From contig OW386291.2 in NCBI GenBank assembly GCA_936432065.2, positions 107,201,823-107,265,822 of the forward strand: a stretch of DNA of 64,000 nt, given 5' to 3'. This DNA comes from Rutpela maculata. Lineage: Eukaryota; Arthropoda; Insecta; Coleoptera; Cerambycidae. Made by a program: the position numbers and the translations under genes. This document shows, in pieces, positions 1 through 10,786 of the stretch (position 1 is the stretch's first letter; every line of letters begins with the position of its first letter). Below the pieces are notes generated by a model, which was not told the DNA's origin, did not search any database, and saw only the letters and a list, made by a program, of their open reading frames with translations.

Positions 1-363
1 AACGACAAATTTAGTTTTCAACAAAATTACATGAAATATGCACCTTTTAAATTACATAGATAGCTCCACAAAATAAAAAAAATGGAACTCCTTTTGTAAA
101 TAGCGAAGATAACCTAAAGAAAACCTCATAATTTAGGCTATTTTCGGGATTTACTAAAAATTGGTGGGTGATGGGGCTAAACTGACACCCGATTCGTATT
201 CATCAATTCGAAATAGATAGGGCTTGCCCAATGGGAGTCCCAGAAACAGCCCACTTTTCACTTTTTTGTGAGTGTTTGTGGAATATATTTGCATACGCGG
301 TATTCTATAAAATGGCGGAGGATCCGGTGATAGTCATATGTTACACAGCCACACAGACAGAAA
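1..363. other. AT-rich stretch, no gene seen
   Basis: Nothing recognisable here on either strand. The short open frames show no known domain and run into the hairpin that begins at about 364. Confidence 0.5.
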
Positions 364-499
364 TAGTATATTATATTACTAGGAGTAGAACGCACTCTTT
401 TTTTGTGTTGAGCCCAGGATTTGCGGCTGAGGCAAAGCCGAAGCCGCAAACTGGGCGAAACACAAAAAAAGGCGTTCTACTCCATGTAATATATACTAT
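364..499. repeat. Snapback hairpin of about 136 bp
   Basis: An imperfect inverted repeat. The left arm (364-393, containing GGAGTAGAACGC) pairs with the right arm (472-499, containing GCGTTCTACTCC). The pairing continues inward through GCCCAG/CTGGGC to a GC-rich tip around 425-445 (GCGGCT...AGCCGC). It is probably a small palindromic MITE. No clear target duplication is visible. Confidence 0.7.
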
Positions 500-829
500 T
501 TTTTCTTCAAGCGTATTAAAATGCAAAAATTCATTTATTTATCATAAATATACAAATATTCAAACTACAGTCTTACATGTTGACACAATATGACAAGTGG
601 CTAGTGGATAGCGCGCCACCGGTGGCTTTCGGTATTAACATTATGTTACTAGTAAAACAATACCCACTGCGGTGGCGCTTTCGGAACTAACATTATGTTA
701 CTAGTAAAACAATGTCCACTACGGTGGCGTTCGGTACTAACATTTTGTTATTAGTAAAACAATGTCCTACTTCTACTTCTGTTTTTGGTGACATAATTTA
801 AACATTTTAATACGCTTGAAGAAAAAAAA
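498..829. mobile_element. Short inverted-repeat element carrying tandem repeats
   Basis: The terminal inverted repeats are TTTTCTTCAAGCGTATTAAA at about 501-520 and its complement at about 804-824. Together they enclose about 280 bp. The interior holds three degenerate tandem copies of a ~50-bp unit (619-770). Each unit starts GGTGGC and contains TAACATT-TGTTA-TAGTAAAACAAT. No transposase is present, so the element is non-autonomous. The superfamily cannot be assigned. Confidence 0.7.
619..770. repeat. Three-copy tandem repeat, unit about 50 bp
   Basis: Units start at about 621, 671 and 723. All share GGTGGC, a TTCGG block, TAACATT and AGTAAAACAAT. The array sits inside the short inverted-repeat element at 498-829. 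Confidence 0.75.
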
Positions 830-1565
830 TGTATGTTATTTTCGCGATTTACAAACACCTAAATACATAATAATAAAAGCTTGTTTAAAATTTTTTATAT
901 TTAATTTTTTCCTAAATAGAAATTCGTGAATTTGAAAAACTAATAGAGGTTTATTTCATCAAAATTTTTAAATATTTTTACAGTGGCAAAATACCCAACA
1001 AACTAAGAAATAATTCTTCTTTAGTAAATAATTTTTTTACCCGATTAGAGTTAATATTTTTTTAAAAACGTAGTGGCATCATAAAATAATATGATTTTTT
1101 TGCAGCTAGTCTTTTTATGGAGAGACTAATTTTATCAACGAGGCTCGCAACGAGGTTAAAATGCCTGTTAGTGAAAAGTAACTAATAACAAGTTCAGGGT
1201 ACTTTCTGGAAAATAGGGAAAACCTGGAAAAGTCAGAGAATTTATGAATTTATAAAAAAAATTCGGGGAAAATTTATTAAAACTACTTATATCTAAAGTT
1301 GCGCCCCCCTCCCCGCTCGTCAAAAAATGTTTTCCATTTTCCATCCCCCGTTGAAAAGTCCTGGAAAACCTGAAAAAGTCAGAGAATTACAAAATTGTGA
1401 ATTGGCACACACCCTGAAAACCTTATATGCCTTAAGCGAGGCTTTAAGAACCTAAATACTATTTTTTTATGCTCCGATTTCAAATATAAAATAAAAGCCA
1501 CATCCAGATTTCCTATCAGTCTCCTACAATGAAAAAAAAATTGATAAGTACTACATTTGCACTCC
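830..1565. other. AT-rich stretch with one repeat fragment
   Basis: No gene is visible. Positions 868-905 (containing AATAATAAAAGCTTGTTTAAA) match one arm of the hairpin at 32,452-32,672. They are therefore a half-copy of that repeat. Confidence 0.5.
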
Positions 1566-1567
1566 AC

Positions 1568-2263
1568 TATGAAAAACCGCTGCCCAAGGAATCACTACTT
1601 CCACATCTATATTTTGTATCTAAGTCACTCACAACGAAAAAATTTTGTATGTGGAAATTATCGTTTATGGAATAATATAATATTTGAAATCCTCTACCCC
1701 AAAAACCCATAAAACGATACCCCACATCGGTAGCAGGGTGGGGGTGGTGATAGGGGGTGGTAGTGGGGGTGGATGAAGTAAAGAACATTTTGAAGTTTCT
1801 GGTTCTTATACACACCCTAAATCACAATTTTTTCTTTCCCTTTAATAATGGGGTGGGGGTGGTAATGGGGGTGGCTAATGCCAAAATTTTTTTTGAGACC
1901 TCAGCTTCTCTTGTATATACTAAATGCCAATTTTATGGACTCTTACCTGCTTGATTTACCTATTTTTCCCAAATTTACCCCAATTTACCCCCCAACCCTT
2001 CGACGGAATAAGATGAAAGTATAATCTAGTTCTAGATCTTGTAAAAGTACATATGTGTACCAAATTTCAAGTCAATATCTCAAACGGTTCCAGAGTAAAC
2101 GTGCGCACAAAAAAAAGTTACAGACAGACAGACCGACAGACAGAAATTTTTTTTTCGCTCAAACTTAAAATCTCGACGTTTCGTGACATTCTAAGCCTAT
2201 TTGAACAATAAAAATTTTTAAAAATTTTTTTGTCGTTACTATACTTCCACTGGATGTGGAAGT
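1568..2263 (+). mobile_element. ACTTCCAC-family repeat, copy 1
   Basis: A ~700-bp interspersed repeat with no protein. It begins with ACCGCTGCCCAAGGAATCAC, followed at 1597 by ACTTCCACATC, and it ends with the complement, GATGTGGAAGT, at 2263. Inside are a G-rich strand (GGGTGGGGGTGGTGATAG), a C-rich stretch, a CAGACAGACAGACCGACAGA simple repeat near 2125, and a block shared with every copy. Other copies lie at 35.60, 36.39 and 51.69 kb, with a diverged copy directly downstream. The short inverted ends suggest a MITE, but the extra ~28 bp beyond the left inverted repeat leaves the true end unsettled. Confidence 0.75.
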
Positions 2264-2768
2264 AAAATAATTGTTTAATAATATAATATTTGAAATCGTC
2301 TACCTCAAAAACTCATAAAACGATATGCCACATCAGTAATAGTGGGTAGTAGAGATTGTGGGTGGTTGGTGCCAAAAAATCTTTGATTCTTAAAATTTTA
2401 TTTTTTTACACCCTTTAATAATGGGGTGAGGGTGGTAATGGGGGTGACAGTGGGGTGATTGATGTCATAAAAATTTTGAGTCCTTGGTTTCTCTGCACTA
2501 AATCACAATTTTATGGACTCTTATTTGCTTGCTTTATCTATTTACCCCCCATTTATCCCAACCTTCCAACGGAATAAGATTAAAATATAATAATCTAGAT
2601 CCAAACCTCGTTATAATATATATGTGTACCAAATTTCAAGTCAACATCGTAAACCGTTCCAAAGTAATCGTGCGTACAAAAAAAAGTTAAGGACCAAAAA
2701 AAATTCAATTTTTCTTTTACCGTTACTAACTATACTTACTTCCACTCTATTACATGGATGTGGAAGTA
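2264..2768 (+). mobile_element. ACTTCCAC-family repeat, copy 2 (diverged, tandem)
   Basis: A shorter, more diverged copy in the same orientation as the copy ending at 2263. It starts at the position equivalent to about 60 bp inside that copy (TTTAATAATATAATATTTGA) and ends with CATGGATGTGGAAGTA at 2768. The CAGACAGA stretch is reduced to AAGGACC. The two copies abut with no spacer. Confidence 0.7.
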
Positions 2769-4121
2769 AAATATTTCTGTGCAAGTATGTGTACAGTTTG
2801 TGTGTATAAACTGTTTCTTGTAAACACGATAACTTCTGTTTGACTTTTATTTCAAATTCAACACATACACCTACTTATTAAATTTATCAAAATATAAAAA
2901 TGTAATTAATCCTCGAGAAAATCTATATATGACTCATACGAGTTTAATTTGTGTTTATATTTTTGTTGTCACTATTGCAATGTCAATATCGAATATATTT
3001 GCGTGACACAAAATGTATTTTCGAGGCCTTATTATTATTATTAGATATCTCGAATACTATAATAATAACACTAAAATGGAAAATTAAACAAGCAACGTTT
3101 TCAGAAATGATAAATAATTGTTATCGACAATATGCGTCACGTCGCACTTTTTGTACCTACATCGAACAGCAATGTTTATCTTTTGCGATTAAATAAAAAA
3201 AAAGTAGGACACATTTTTTAATTGTTTGTAGGTAACTATATTTATTTCAAATTACAAAATATTTTCAATGCCATCACAAATTATCCCAACCAAGATTACT
3301 ACCTGTAAATCTCCATTAACATTCATTTTAGGTAGGTACGAGAGTAGGTACTTATACAGATTAGAGTAGGTATTCCAAATTAGTATGCACTAGTACCAAA
3401 TAAATGGATAGTTAAGTAAACATATTAGCATACAGGGTGCTCCGGTATAAAGACGATTTTCTAAATTTTGACGCAAATTTTTCTCTTCTTTACGTAGCAT
3501 ATACGATATTAAGTTTCATGTTTAATGACTGCAGTCAAAGTTCAACCAACATGAGTATTTCGCTTGATACATCCCAAACAATTCCGCTATTTTCGCGGAT
3601 ATAGGATGATTTTATGTGGGCGAATAGTGGCTCGTAATTGCTAGTCAGTTTTTGTTCACTCGTTGCTTTTCAAATCGCGTATTTGTTAATGTCGTTCGTT
3701 CTTCAGTTGTAAATAATGACGAGCAAAATATACAATAGATGTGAGAATACGAGCAAAGAACGAATTGAATTAAAAATTAAAAAAAAAACAACAGAAGGAA
3801 CTATAAAGTCAACCTCTTCTATTGGCGACTCAAATTAATTTTCTCGTTTTGATAACACGTGCAGCGTGACGTCACACCGAAGATAGTATGTCACGTGTCA
3901 GTCATTATTCACATTGGAGTCCATACAGGGCCGTGGGGAGGAAATACGGGCCCGGGGAGAAAAATATGGGCCCATTCAGCTGTAACTTTTTGAATTTTTT
4001 TTGAAGATTGATGAGCGGTGGGCGGGGGGGGAGGGGTATAAAACATTTCTGATGAGCGAGGGGGGACAAGATGGGAAAACAATTTTTAAAATGGGCGGAG
4101 AATTGAACAGTTTTACATTAC
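2769..4121. other. AT-rich stretch, no gene seen
   Basis: No coding or RNA feature is recognised. AGGTAGGTAC-type short repeats occur near 3333-3372. An ACAGGGTGCTCC motif of the kind often found at insect transposon ends is at about 3434. Around 3945-4100 is a G-rich patch. No element boundaries can be drawn. Confidence 0.4.
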
Positions 4122-4535
4122 AATTGAAGACCTAAGTGGATAAAGGTGTTATGTCACACTTATAAAGTTTTGAGTAAATTAAACAAAACGGTTTTGAGTT
4201 GGAACTTATTTATTTTGTCTTCGATTCAAATGAATAATATCTCATAAAATAGATAATTTTGGGTTATGTTCTTTTGTTTACACTGATATTAAAGAAAAAT
4301 ATCAAGCTGTTATGAAACTAGATTTTTCTGTCCAAAACTGTGTACATCCACTAAAATTACTGGTTGTATGTATGACATGGCGCCTTTATAATTAAAAAGT
4401 TTCTATAAAATATTACAAATTTAGAATTCACCGTTTATTGGGTGTTGAATCTATATCAGGGGTGTTCAAAAATTGCATAAAGTAATTTTTTTTTAAAATG
4501 CGACATACCATCTTTATCCACTTAGGTCTTCAATT
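4122..4535. mobile_element. MITE of about 414 bp
   Basis: The left end AATTGAAGACCTAAGTGGAT (continuing ...AAAGGTGTTATGTC) is matched in inverted orientation at 4501-4535 with about three mismatches over 34 bp. There is no open frame in between. The target duplication is unclear, so the superfamily is not assigned. Confidence 0.8.
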
Positions 4536-5824
4536 CTGAGTTGTGTTTGTTTGCTAATTAATATTTAAGTAAATAATATTGCTGTATTATTTAACAAGGA
4601 TAACACACAGGCACACACACAAAATTAATTTCCAAAAATATTTGCTTCACTGCTCAATTTTTCGCAGATTGACATTTCATCCATAAATTCTGGGTTAAAT
4701 GGCTATTACATACAACGACACGCGTTGAAATGAAACTTATGAATCATTTAAAATGGCCCTAGTCATATACTATGAACGTTCTATCGTACCACGGTCATCG
4801 TGGTGGTGTACTCCCCCCCCCCCAAAAAAAAAACTGCTACTACCTCCTGTTCTGATTTCTCCATACCACGCTTGTGAGGGCTTGACAGATCGAGGTTATT
4901 ACAGGAAGTATTAAAAAATCGAGTATCTCTTGACCAGGAGACGCCAAAACAACCCCCAGGAGTTGGAACCTCCCCCTCCCCGAATAACAAAACATTGTGA
5001 AAATTTCAACAAACTCAATGAAATTAAGGGGTATTTTTTCTTCAAATCGGTATATTTTAGAAACTACACTAGATCGAGACTAAAATAATTAGTAGTCTAT
5101 AGAGATTATTGCCCGTAATCACTTAAGTATTTTCAAATGATAAATTTAAATTTATTTACCTCGATATAATTTAAAGATAAGCGTATTAGATAAATGAATA
5201 AAAGTAAAAATTGATACACAATACATTTCATACATATACATAGAGTAGTCAAGGACGTATTTGCAGAAGTCAAAGAGCACCAGTCTTATGCGACATTGGT
5301 TTTCAATGGAATTGTCTACATTTTTTATAAATTGTAGATTTTGACATCGCCTTCAGTAGACACGACCTCCTAAATTAATAGTTTTTGAGATACAGATCGT
5401 CAAAACTAGACACATTAAGTTGAATGTTTTGCTCTTAAACTATTATCTTAAAGGAAAAAGTGCTAGAACCAAAACACATTTATTTAAGTTAAACTAAGCT
5501 TAGGGAATTTTCAGAATTTTTAAGGTTTCGGAAAAAAATATAACATACCTTCATATAGTAATAATACTTAGTTGATAAAAAAATCCTATACCATTGGACT
5601 TTAGTAAACATTTTTTGACTCTTGTTCTTTTCTCCTTTAGTTAATGGTTTACGAGTAAAAAATTCTTGAATGTCTAAAATGGTGTAAATTGTATAAATTT
5701 TACAAGCTACCTCACAAGTTACTTTCAAAACTCATTCATTTTGGATGTGAAATTTTTGTTTAGTGGTCAAAATCTAAAACATAAAAATTTTTTAAACAAT
5801 TTCTCTGAAACCGAATTTCCCATA
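4536..5824. other. AT-rich stretch, no gene seen
   Basis: No domain or RNA structure is recognised. A homopolymer C/A run (about 4806-4830) lies next to a small GC-richer patch. Confidence 0.4.
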
Positions 5825-6239
5825 ATAACACAGGGCCACAAAATATTTTTGCGAGTTGCGCCGGACCAGACCAGATCCATATGTTTTTTGAGTCGCTGAA
5901 ACCGAATCTGAAATTTATTTTGCCATCACGTCAGAATTTTTTTTTAAATTAAGAACAAATTTTCTTTAACCGACTTCATATTACGAGAATATTCGAAGAT
6001 TTGGCGCAGTCGCCGGTAATATCAATTAATTCATAAATAGGGGATTATTTTTGTAGTAACATTCACGTGGTGCCTAACATAAAGAGAATTTCACAATAGT
6101 TTCCCTCACTATGTAGAAGTTAAATAGATAAAAGAAGTTACTAAAAAGGTTGAAAAAAATTTTAAATAAATTTTCCAAAAATATCTCTGAAAAGTAAGAA
6201 ATTAAATTTCACTCAATTTTACAAATATCTGTCTACCTA
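5825..6239. repeat. Left part of a palindromic host repeat
   Basis: Positions 5825-5960 recur inverted at about 8270-8400; for example, CGCTGAAACCGAATCTGAAA pairs with TTTCAGATTCCGTTTCAGCG. Positions 5965-6239 recur in direct orientation at 55,367-55,641 (starting AACCGACTTCATATTACGAG). FB1 is inserted in this repeat at 6240. Confidence 0.75.
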
Positions 6240-6242
6240 TTA
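6240..6242. repeat. Left target duplication of FB1 (TTA)
   Basis: TTA at 6240-6242 is repeated at 8163-8165. The unoccupied paralogous site at 55,642-55,644 contains a single TTA. Confidence 0.85.
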
Positions 6243-8162
6243 TAGACTAGTAGATGGTGACAGAAAATCAGAACTGATAGCCTACCGTCTGCAAGTAATT
6301 TAGTCAGTATTATGTATACAATAAAGCTCAATTTTTGGTACTTTCAAGGTTTGCCCGCATGCACGGAATGTAGGAAACGATTTTCGGTTTGCATAAAAAA
6401 ACAATGTTTTCAACTGATACACTACCGTCTGCAAAGTTCATAATTCGAAATTAAAGGAATAAAAATATGTCGGAAGCGCTTTTGCAGACATGCACCAAAC
6501 CTTATACAGGGTACTCCAAAATGTATAAAATTTTAGTAAAAAAAATAAAATGATAATTTACCGTCTGCAAACAATACAAAATGATGATTCTGGTTCATGA
6601 AGACGAGTAGGGGAAAGGTGCAGACGTTTACGATATGCACATCACCATATCGTGCGCATGTCAACTCGTTATTTTTTTTGATCTTTGAACAATTGTTTAC
6701 CGTTTAATTATAGTTTTATTAGAAAAATTAGGTTGCAAAACTATTGTAAGCAACGTTTGCAGACGAATCCAATATGCACGGTTGTCCATTCAATTCTATA
6801 AACTTGTAAGAAAATGGGGGTAGCTTTTACCGATTATTAACTGTCTGCAACTTGGTACAAAGAAAGGTTATTGATTCGATTACGCAATTATTTAATTTGC
6901 AGACAATGCGCACATGCACCAAACCACAATAGAGTGTCAAAATTTTGTGAAATCCGTTTGATATCCTCCTACCGCGATATGTACCAACAACAACCATCTG
7001 CAACTTGGTACAAAGAAAGATTACTGGGTTAAATACGCACTTATTCAGTTTACAGACAATGCCTACATGCACGAGAGCCACAATAGAGTCAAAACTCGAA
7101 TTCCGTTTGATATCTCTTCGTGTGCGATATGCACCAAAAACAACTCTTTACCATCTTGCCATGAAATCTTACATGATTTCCAAACCTCTAACTAATTTTT
7201 CAACTTATCGAAACTAGTCGAGAGTTGCACATTGCACCTGCAGAGGGCTCCACGTTGTGCCTGCTAGAGCCTCCTGTTAGTGGCCTATGGTTTCAGATGA
7301 AATATATGGCTCTCATGCATGTGCGCATTGTCTGCAAATTAAGCAATTGAGTATTTAAACCAGTAATTTTTCTTTGTGCCAAGTTGCAGACGGTTGATAG
7401 TTGTTTTTTGGTAGATACCGCGAACGGAAAGATATCAAACGCATTTAGCCAAATTTTGACACTTTATTGTGACTCTCGTGTATGTGCGCATTGTCTGCAA
7501 ACTAAATAATTGCATATTTGAATCAATAATATTTCTTTTTACCAAGTTGCAGACAGTAAATAATTGGTAAAAGTTACCCCCATTTTTTTACACAAATACG
7601 TTCGGCGGCAAGTGCTTTGTACACATTTAATCTATCTGCAAATAATTCTTTATCGAACCTCTATTTTTAAATCATGTTTTCTTTTTAGCTGCAGACGGTA
7701 AACAATTGTTCAAAGTTGTAAAAAAAAATAACAAGTTCACATGCGCACGATATAGTGGCCTGCATATCGTAAACGTCTGCACCTTTCCCTTACTCGTCTT
7801 CATGAACCAGAATCATCATTTTGTACTGTTTGCAGACGGTAAATTATCATTTTTTTTTACTAAAATTTTATCAATTTTGGAGTACCCTGTATAAGGTTTG
7901 GTGCATGACAGAACTGTCTGCAAAAGCGCTTCAGACATATTTTTATTCCTTTAATTTCGAATTATGAACTTTGCAGACGGTAGTGTATCAGTTGAAAACA
8001 TTGTTTTTTTATGCAAACCGGAAATCGTTTCCTACATCCCGTGCATGCGGGCAAATCTTGAAAGTACCAAAAATTGAGCTTTATTGTATACATAATACTG
8101 ACTAAATTACTTGCAGACGGTAGGCTATCAGTTCTGATCTTCTGTCACCATCTACTAGTCTA
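6243..8162. mobile_element. FB1: long-armed foldback element, 1,920 bp
   Basis: The left end TAGACTAGTAGATGGTGACA is mirrored at the right end, TGTCACCATCTACTAGTCTA. The inverted similarity runs inward for about 880 bp on each side (6243 to about 7130, and about 7290 to 8162), leaving a loop of about 150 bp. Each arm is made of degenerate ~140-bp units. CCGTCTGCAA or a variant occurs at 6285, 6425, 6561, 6700 (mutated), 6841 and 6994. GCAGAC followed by ATGCAC occurs at about 6484, 6620, 6759, 6899 and 7050. The right arm mirrors these, for example GCAGACGG at about 7385, 7691, 7833, 7974 and 8113. No transposase frame is present. The TTA duplication fits PIF/Harbinger, but that assignment is inference. 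Repeat-built arms recall Drosophila Foldback. Confidence 0.9.
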
Positions 8163-8344
8163 TTAGTGGAAAGTAGCAAGGAACTGTACCGTACTTCCTA
8201 ATATCAATTTGAAATCGGTGCAAAAATATCTAATTTCAAAATTGCCTGCAGTTTTCATCTACGGATTTAAGGTTCCCCTTGATTTAAAAAAAAAATCCGA
8301 CCTGATGGAACAAAGTATGTTTCAGATTCCGTTTCAGCGATCCC
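8163..8344. repeat. Right part of the palindromic host repeat
   Basis: Positions 8163-8190 (TTAGTGGAAAGTAGCAAGGA) continue the copy seen at 55,642-55,670 and so mark the far side of the FB1 insertion. Positions 8270-8400 are the inverted partner of 5825-5960. Confidence 0.7.
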
Positions 8345-9110
8345 CAAGAACATATAATCCCTTGAGGTAAAGCTTTTACCAAAAGTTCTGCGACTGGACC
8401 GCAAGATATGTACCCCCCCCCCCCCCTCTTTTAGAGGGCGGGGAATACGTTGGTGATAATATTTTCCAACCTACCCTCCAACCACTACCTCTAAACCGAA
8501 ACCCTTTTGCGATTTTCCAGTGCTAGGCATTTTTTATCGGAAAAATTTGTTAATGAAAATTGCTCAGAATTGTCCAAAAACCGAATATCAAACATTTCGT
8601 CAAAATAAAAAAAAATGAAAAATTAAAAAAATTGATAAATTTAAAAAATATAAAAAAGACTACTAATTACTTGGCAACTATCTGACAGCTTGGGTTTAAT
8701 TTCAAACAAAATTGTCATGAATTTTTGAATTTTTTAAACAAAAAACCCATTTAAATGATATTTTCGGACTTGGACAATATTTTAAAGAAAATTTCACTAT
8801 TTTGAAATTTTGATTGAATTTTGGATTTACCGAGGGATTTACGTTTTTTGGACAATTCTGAACAACTTTCGTTAATAAAATTTTCCGATAAAAAATGTCT
8901 AGCACCGGAAAATCGGAAAAAGAGGTGGTTTTTCCGGTTTAGGGGTAGTGGTTGGATAGTAGGACGGAAAATTGTCAAAATTGTCAAAATTGTCACCATC
9001 GTGTTCCCCGCCCTAGAAAACGGGGGGGGGGGGAAGATGTCTTGCAGTCCAGTCGCAGAACTTTTGTGCTTTTTGCCTTTTTCTGGTCCCCTCGAGGGAC
9101 TAATATACTA
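8345..9110. repeat. Inverted repeat, arms about 270 bp
   Basis: The left arm (8345-8620) and right arm (8800-9110) are inverted copies. AAAAGTTCTGCGACTGGACC at 8381 pairs with GGTCCAGTCGCAGAACTTTT-like sequence ending at 9065, and the poly-C tract at 8413 pairs with the poly-G tract at 9022. The loop is about 180 bp. Open frames crossing it are by-products of the repeat. The left edge overlaps the inverted end of the 5.8-kb host repeat, so several palindromes are nested here. Confidence 0.75.
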
Positions 9111-10220
9111 CACTTGGTCTGCCACATTTCCATTCATTTGTAATCTCATGGGGCATGGGGCATGGGGAATTAAGATATTAAACAATAAATTTTTATTTCA
9201 TTTCCCTCCAGATTATACCAACATGGTTCGCGAAACAAGTAGATGCGAGGGTGTTGAAAATGGAAGGTTAAACTCATCTTCTAAAGAGTCGGTACGTCTC
9301 TGGGTACTTCCATAAATTTTATTATGTAATAGGTAGTCGTATTTTTTTAAAATTGCAATAAGTAAATGATCGAAGGAATATTTAAGTTCACAAAAACAAA
9401 ATATCTGGCTAGATTTAATGAAAAACCTCCTATTTCTAATTGTTTAAATAAAAAGTATTGTTTCAAACGCGGAAGCTATTCAAAGCCCTCTTACATTTTT
9501 GGACATAATTTTGAAACGTGAAAACATTTTGAAGATTTTGTATGACATTCAATTATTTTTTATTAATTTTCTTTTAAGACTTTCCCATGTTCTCATTCGG
9601 CGTGGGTACCAGTTAAAGCGTGACGAAACATTAATTTTAAAGATGATACGGTACAATTATACTTCGCTTTTTAAATGACAAGGTAATTTAAATTTTATAA
9701 CAAAAACAATTTATACTCGGAATTATTGTATCAAAGTATATTGTTAGTTCTATGGAAACCAAAAATGAAAACATATTGGTATTAATTAACTACTGGAATT
9801 TAATAATGTCTGAACGGCAAGCACTCTATTATATTGCCAATTTAACATAGCTGCATAAAACTTATAGTTCAGGAGCATAACTTCTCCCGTGGGATTTTGA
9901 ATGATGAAATTGTATGATTACTTGGAATATATTCCTTATACACTACAACCATGATTTACCAGATGTTTTACTTGAATTTGTGGCAGGTGGTCTGTGTGAT
10001 GTGATATCATAAATCAAAGATGGTAGCCGGTACAGACATTGCCGAATGTAATTGATCTCCTTTCACGTACATCCTATCAGGGTTTTGCCCTGAACCTTTT
10101 CTGTTCATTTTAAAATTCTATACAAAAGAAAAATTTCATACATTGGTGAGCTTCGTTGGTGAATATTTTTCAAACACGAAACGCAAAATGAAAATCTACC
10201 TCATACAAGAGCATCCTTGG
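9111..10220. other. No gene recognised
   Basis: AT-rich DNA with no domain, RNA structure or element boundary that I can defend. A GGGGCAT trinity occurs near 9150-9165. Confidence 0.4.
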
Positions 10221-10221
10221 A

Positions 10222-10481
10222 AAGTTGCAGAAGTTGCAACGCTTTGCCTGCTCAGGGATTACAGGAGCAATGTGCTCCTGTCCCGCAGCAGCTATGGAAG
10301 CAATGCTAGACCTGCTTCCTCTACATCTGCATGTAAGAAAGGAGGCAGCACTTAGTGCCCTAAGGCTGCAGCAGGAGACCTGGTTGATCACCTAAGGATT
10401 ATAGAAACAATTAAACTGGAATCCAGGACCAAACCCAGTGACACTATGCCAATTAAGCGGGACTTTAACTGCCCGTTTGAT
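10222..10481 (+). pseudogene. LINE pol fragment, region before RNase H
   Basis: The frame 10,222-10,395 reads KLQRFACSGITGAM, then PAAAMEAMLDLLPLHLHVRK, then EAALSALRL, and stops at 10,393. This is the segment between reverse transcriptase and RNase H in insect LINEs of the R1/LOA/Jockey type, where a GITGAMRTTPT-like motif is typical. The piece is 5'-truncated and carries a stop. It is cut by a palindromic MITE at 10,482 and resumes after it as the RNase H fragment. It has no function now. Confidence 0.75.
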
Positions 10482-10779
10482 GCACGGTCAGTAAACTATA
10501 CGGTTATCTCGATCGGCAGTTTCTCGATGAGAGAGACGCGCGGAGCGGGGAATCGAATCAAACAGAGACAGATATATCTGATTTCCGTGCAAAAGATAGA
10601 GAGAAAGATGCCGGCAGTGTCTACAGCTGAGGTAGGCTGTAAACCCTACTGGCATCTTTGTCTTTGTCTTTTGCACGGAAATCAGATATATCTGTCTCTT
10701 TCATTTGATTCCCCGCTCCGCGCGTCTCTCTCGTCCAAAAGATGCTGATCGAGGTAACCGTATAGTTTATTGACCGTGC
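10482..10779. mobile_element. Palindromic MITE, 298 bp
   Basis: It is almost entirely two inverted arms of about 145 bp with almost no loop. The left end is GCACGGTCAGTAAACTATAC; the right end is the complement with one mismatch. The arms include ACGCGCGGAGCGGGGAATC and CAGATATATCTGATTTCCGT. GTTTGAT at 10,475-10,481 is repeated at 10,780-10,786. The duplication is 8 bp (GTTTGATG) if the first G is counted as target. A 7-8 bp duplication fits hAT, P or Merlin, but I cannot choose. It interrupts the LINE remnant. Confidence 0.9.
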
Positions 10780-10786
10780 GTTTGAT

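Noticed and set aside
231..593. 120-codon plus-strand frame
   Set aside because: It runs through the 364-499 hairpin and into the next inverted repeat. It has no recognisable domain and is explained by chance openness.
8821..9315. 164-codon plus-strand frame
   Set aside because: About half lies in the right arm of an inverted repeat and includes the homopolymer G tract translated as Gly. No domain.
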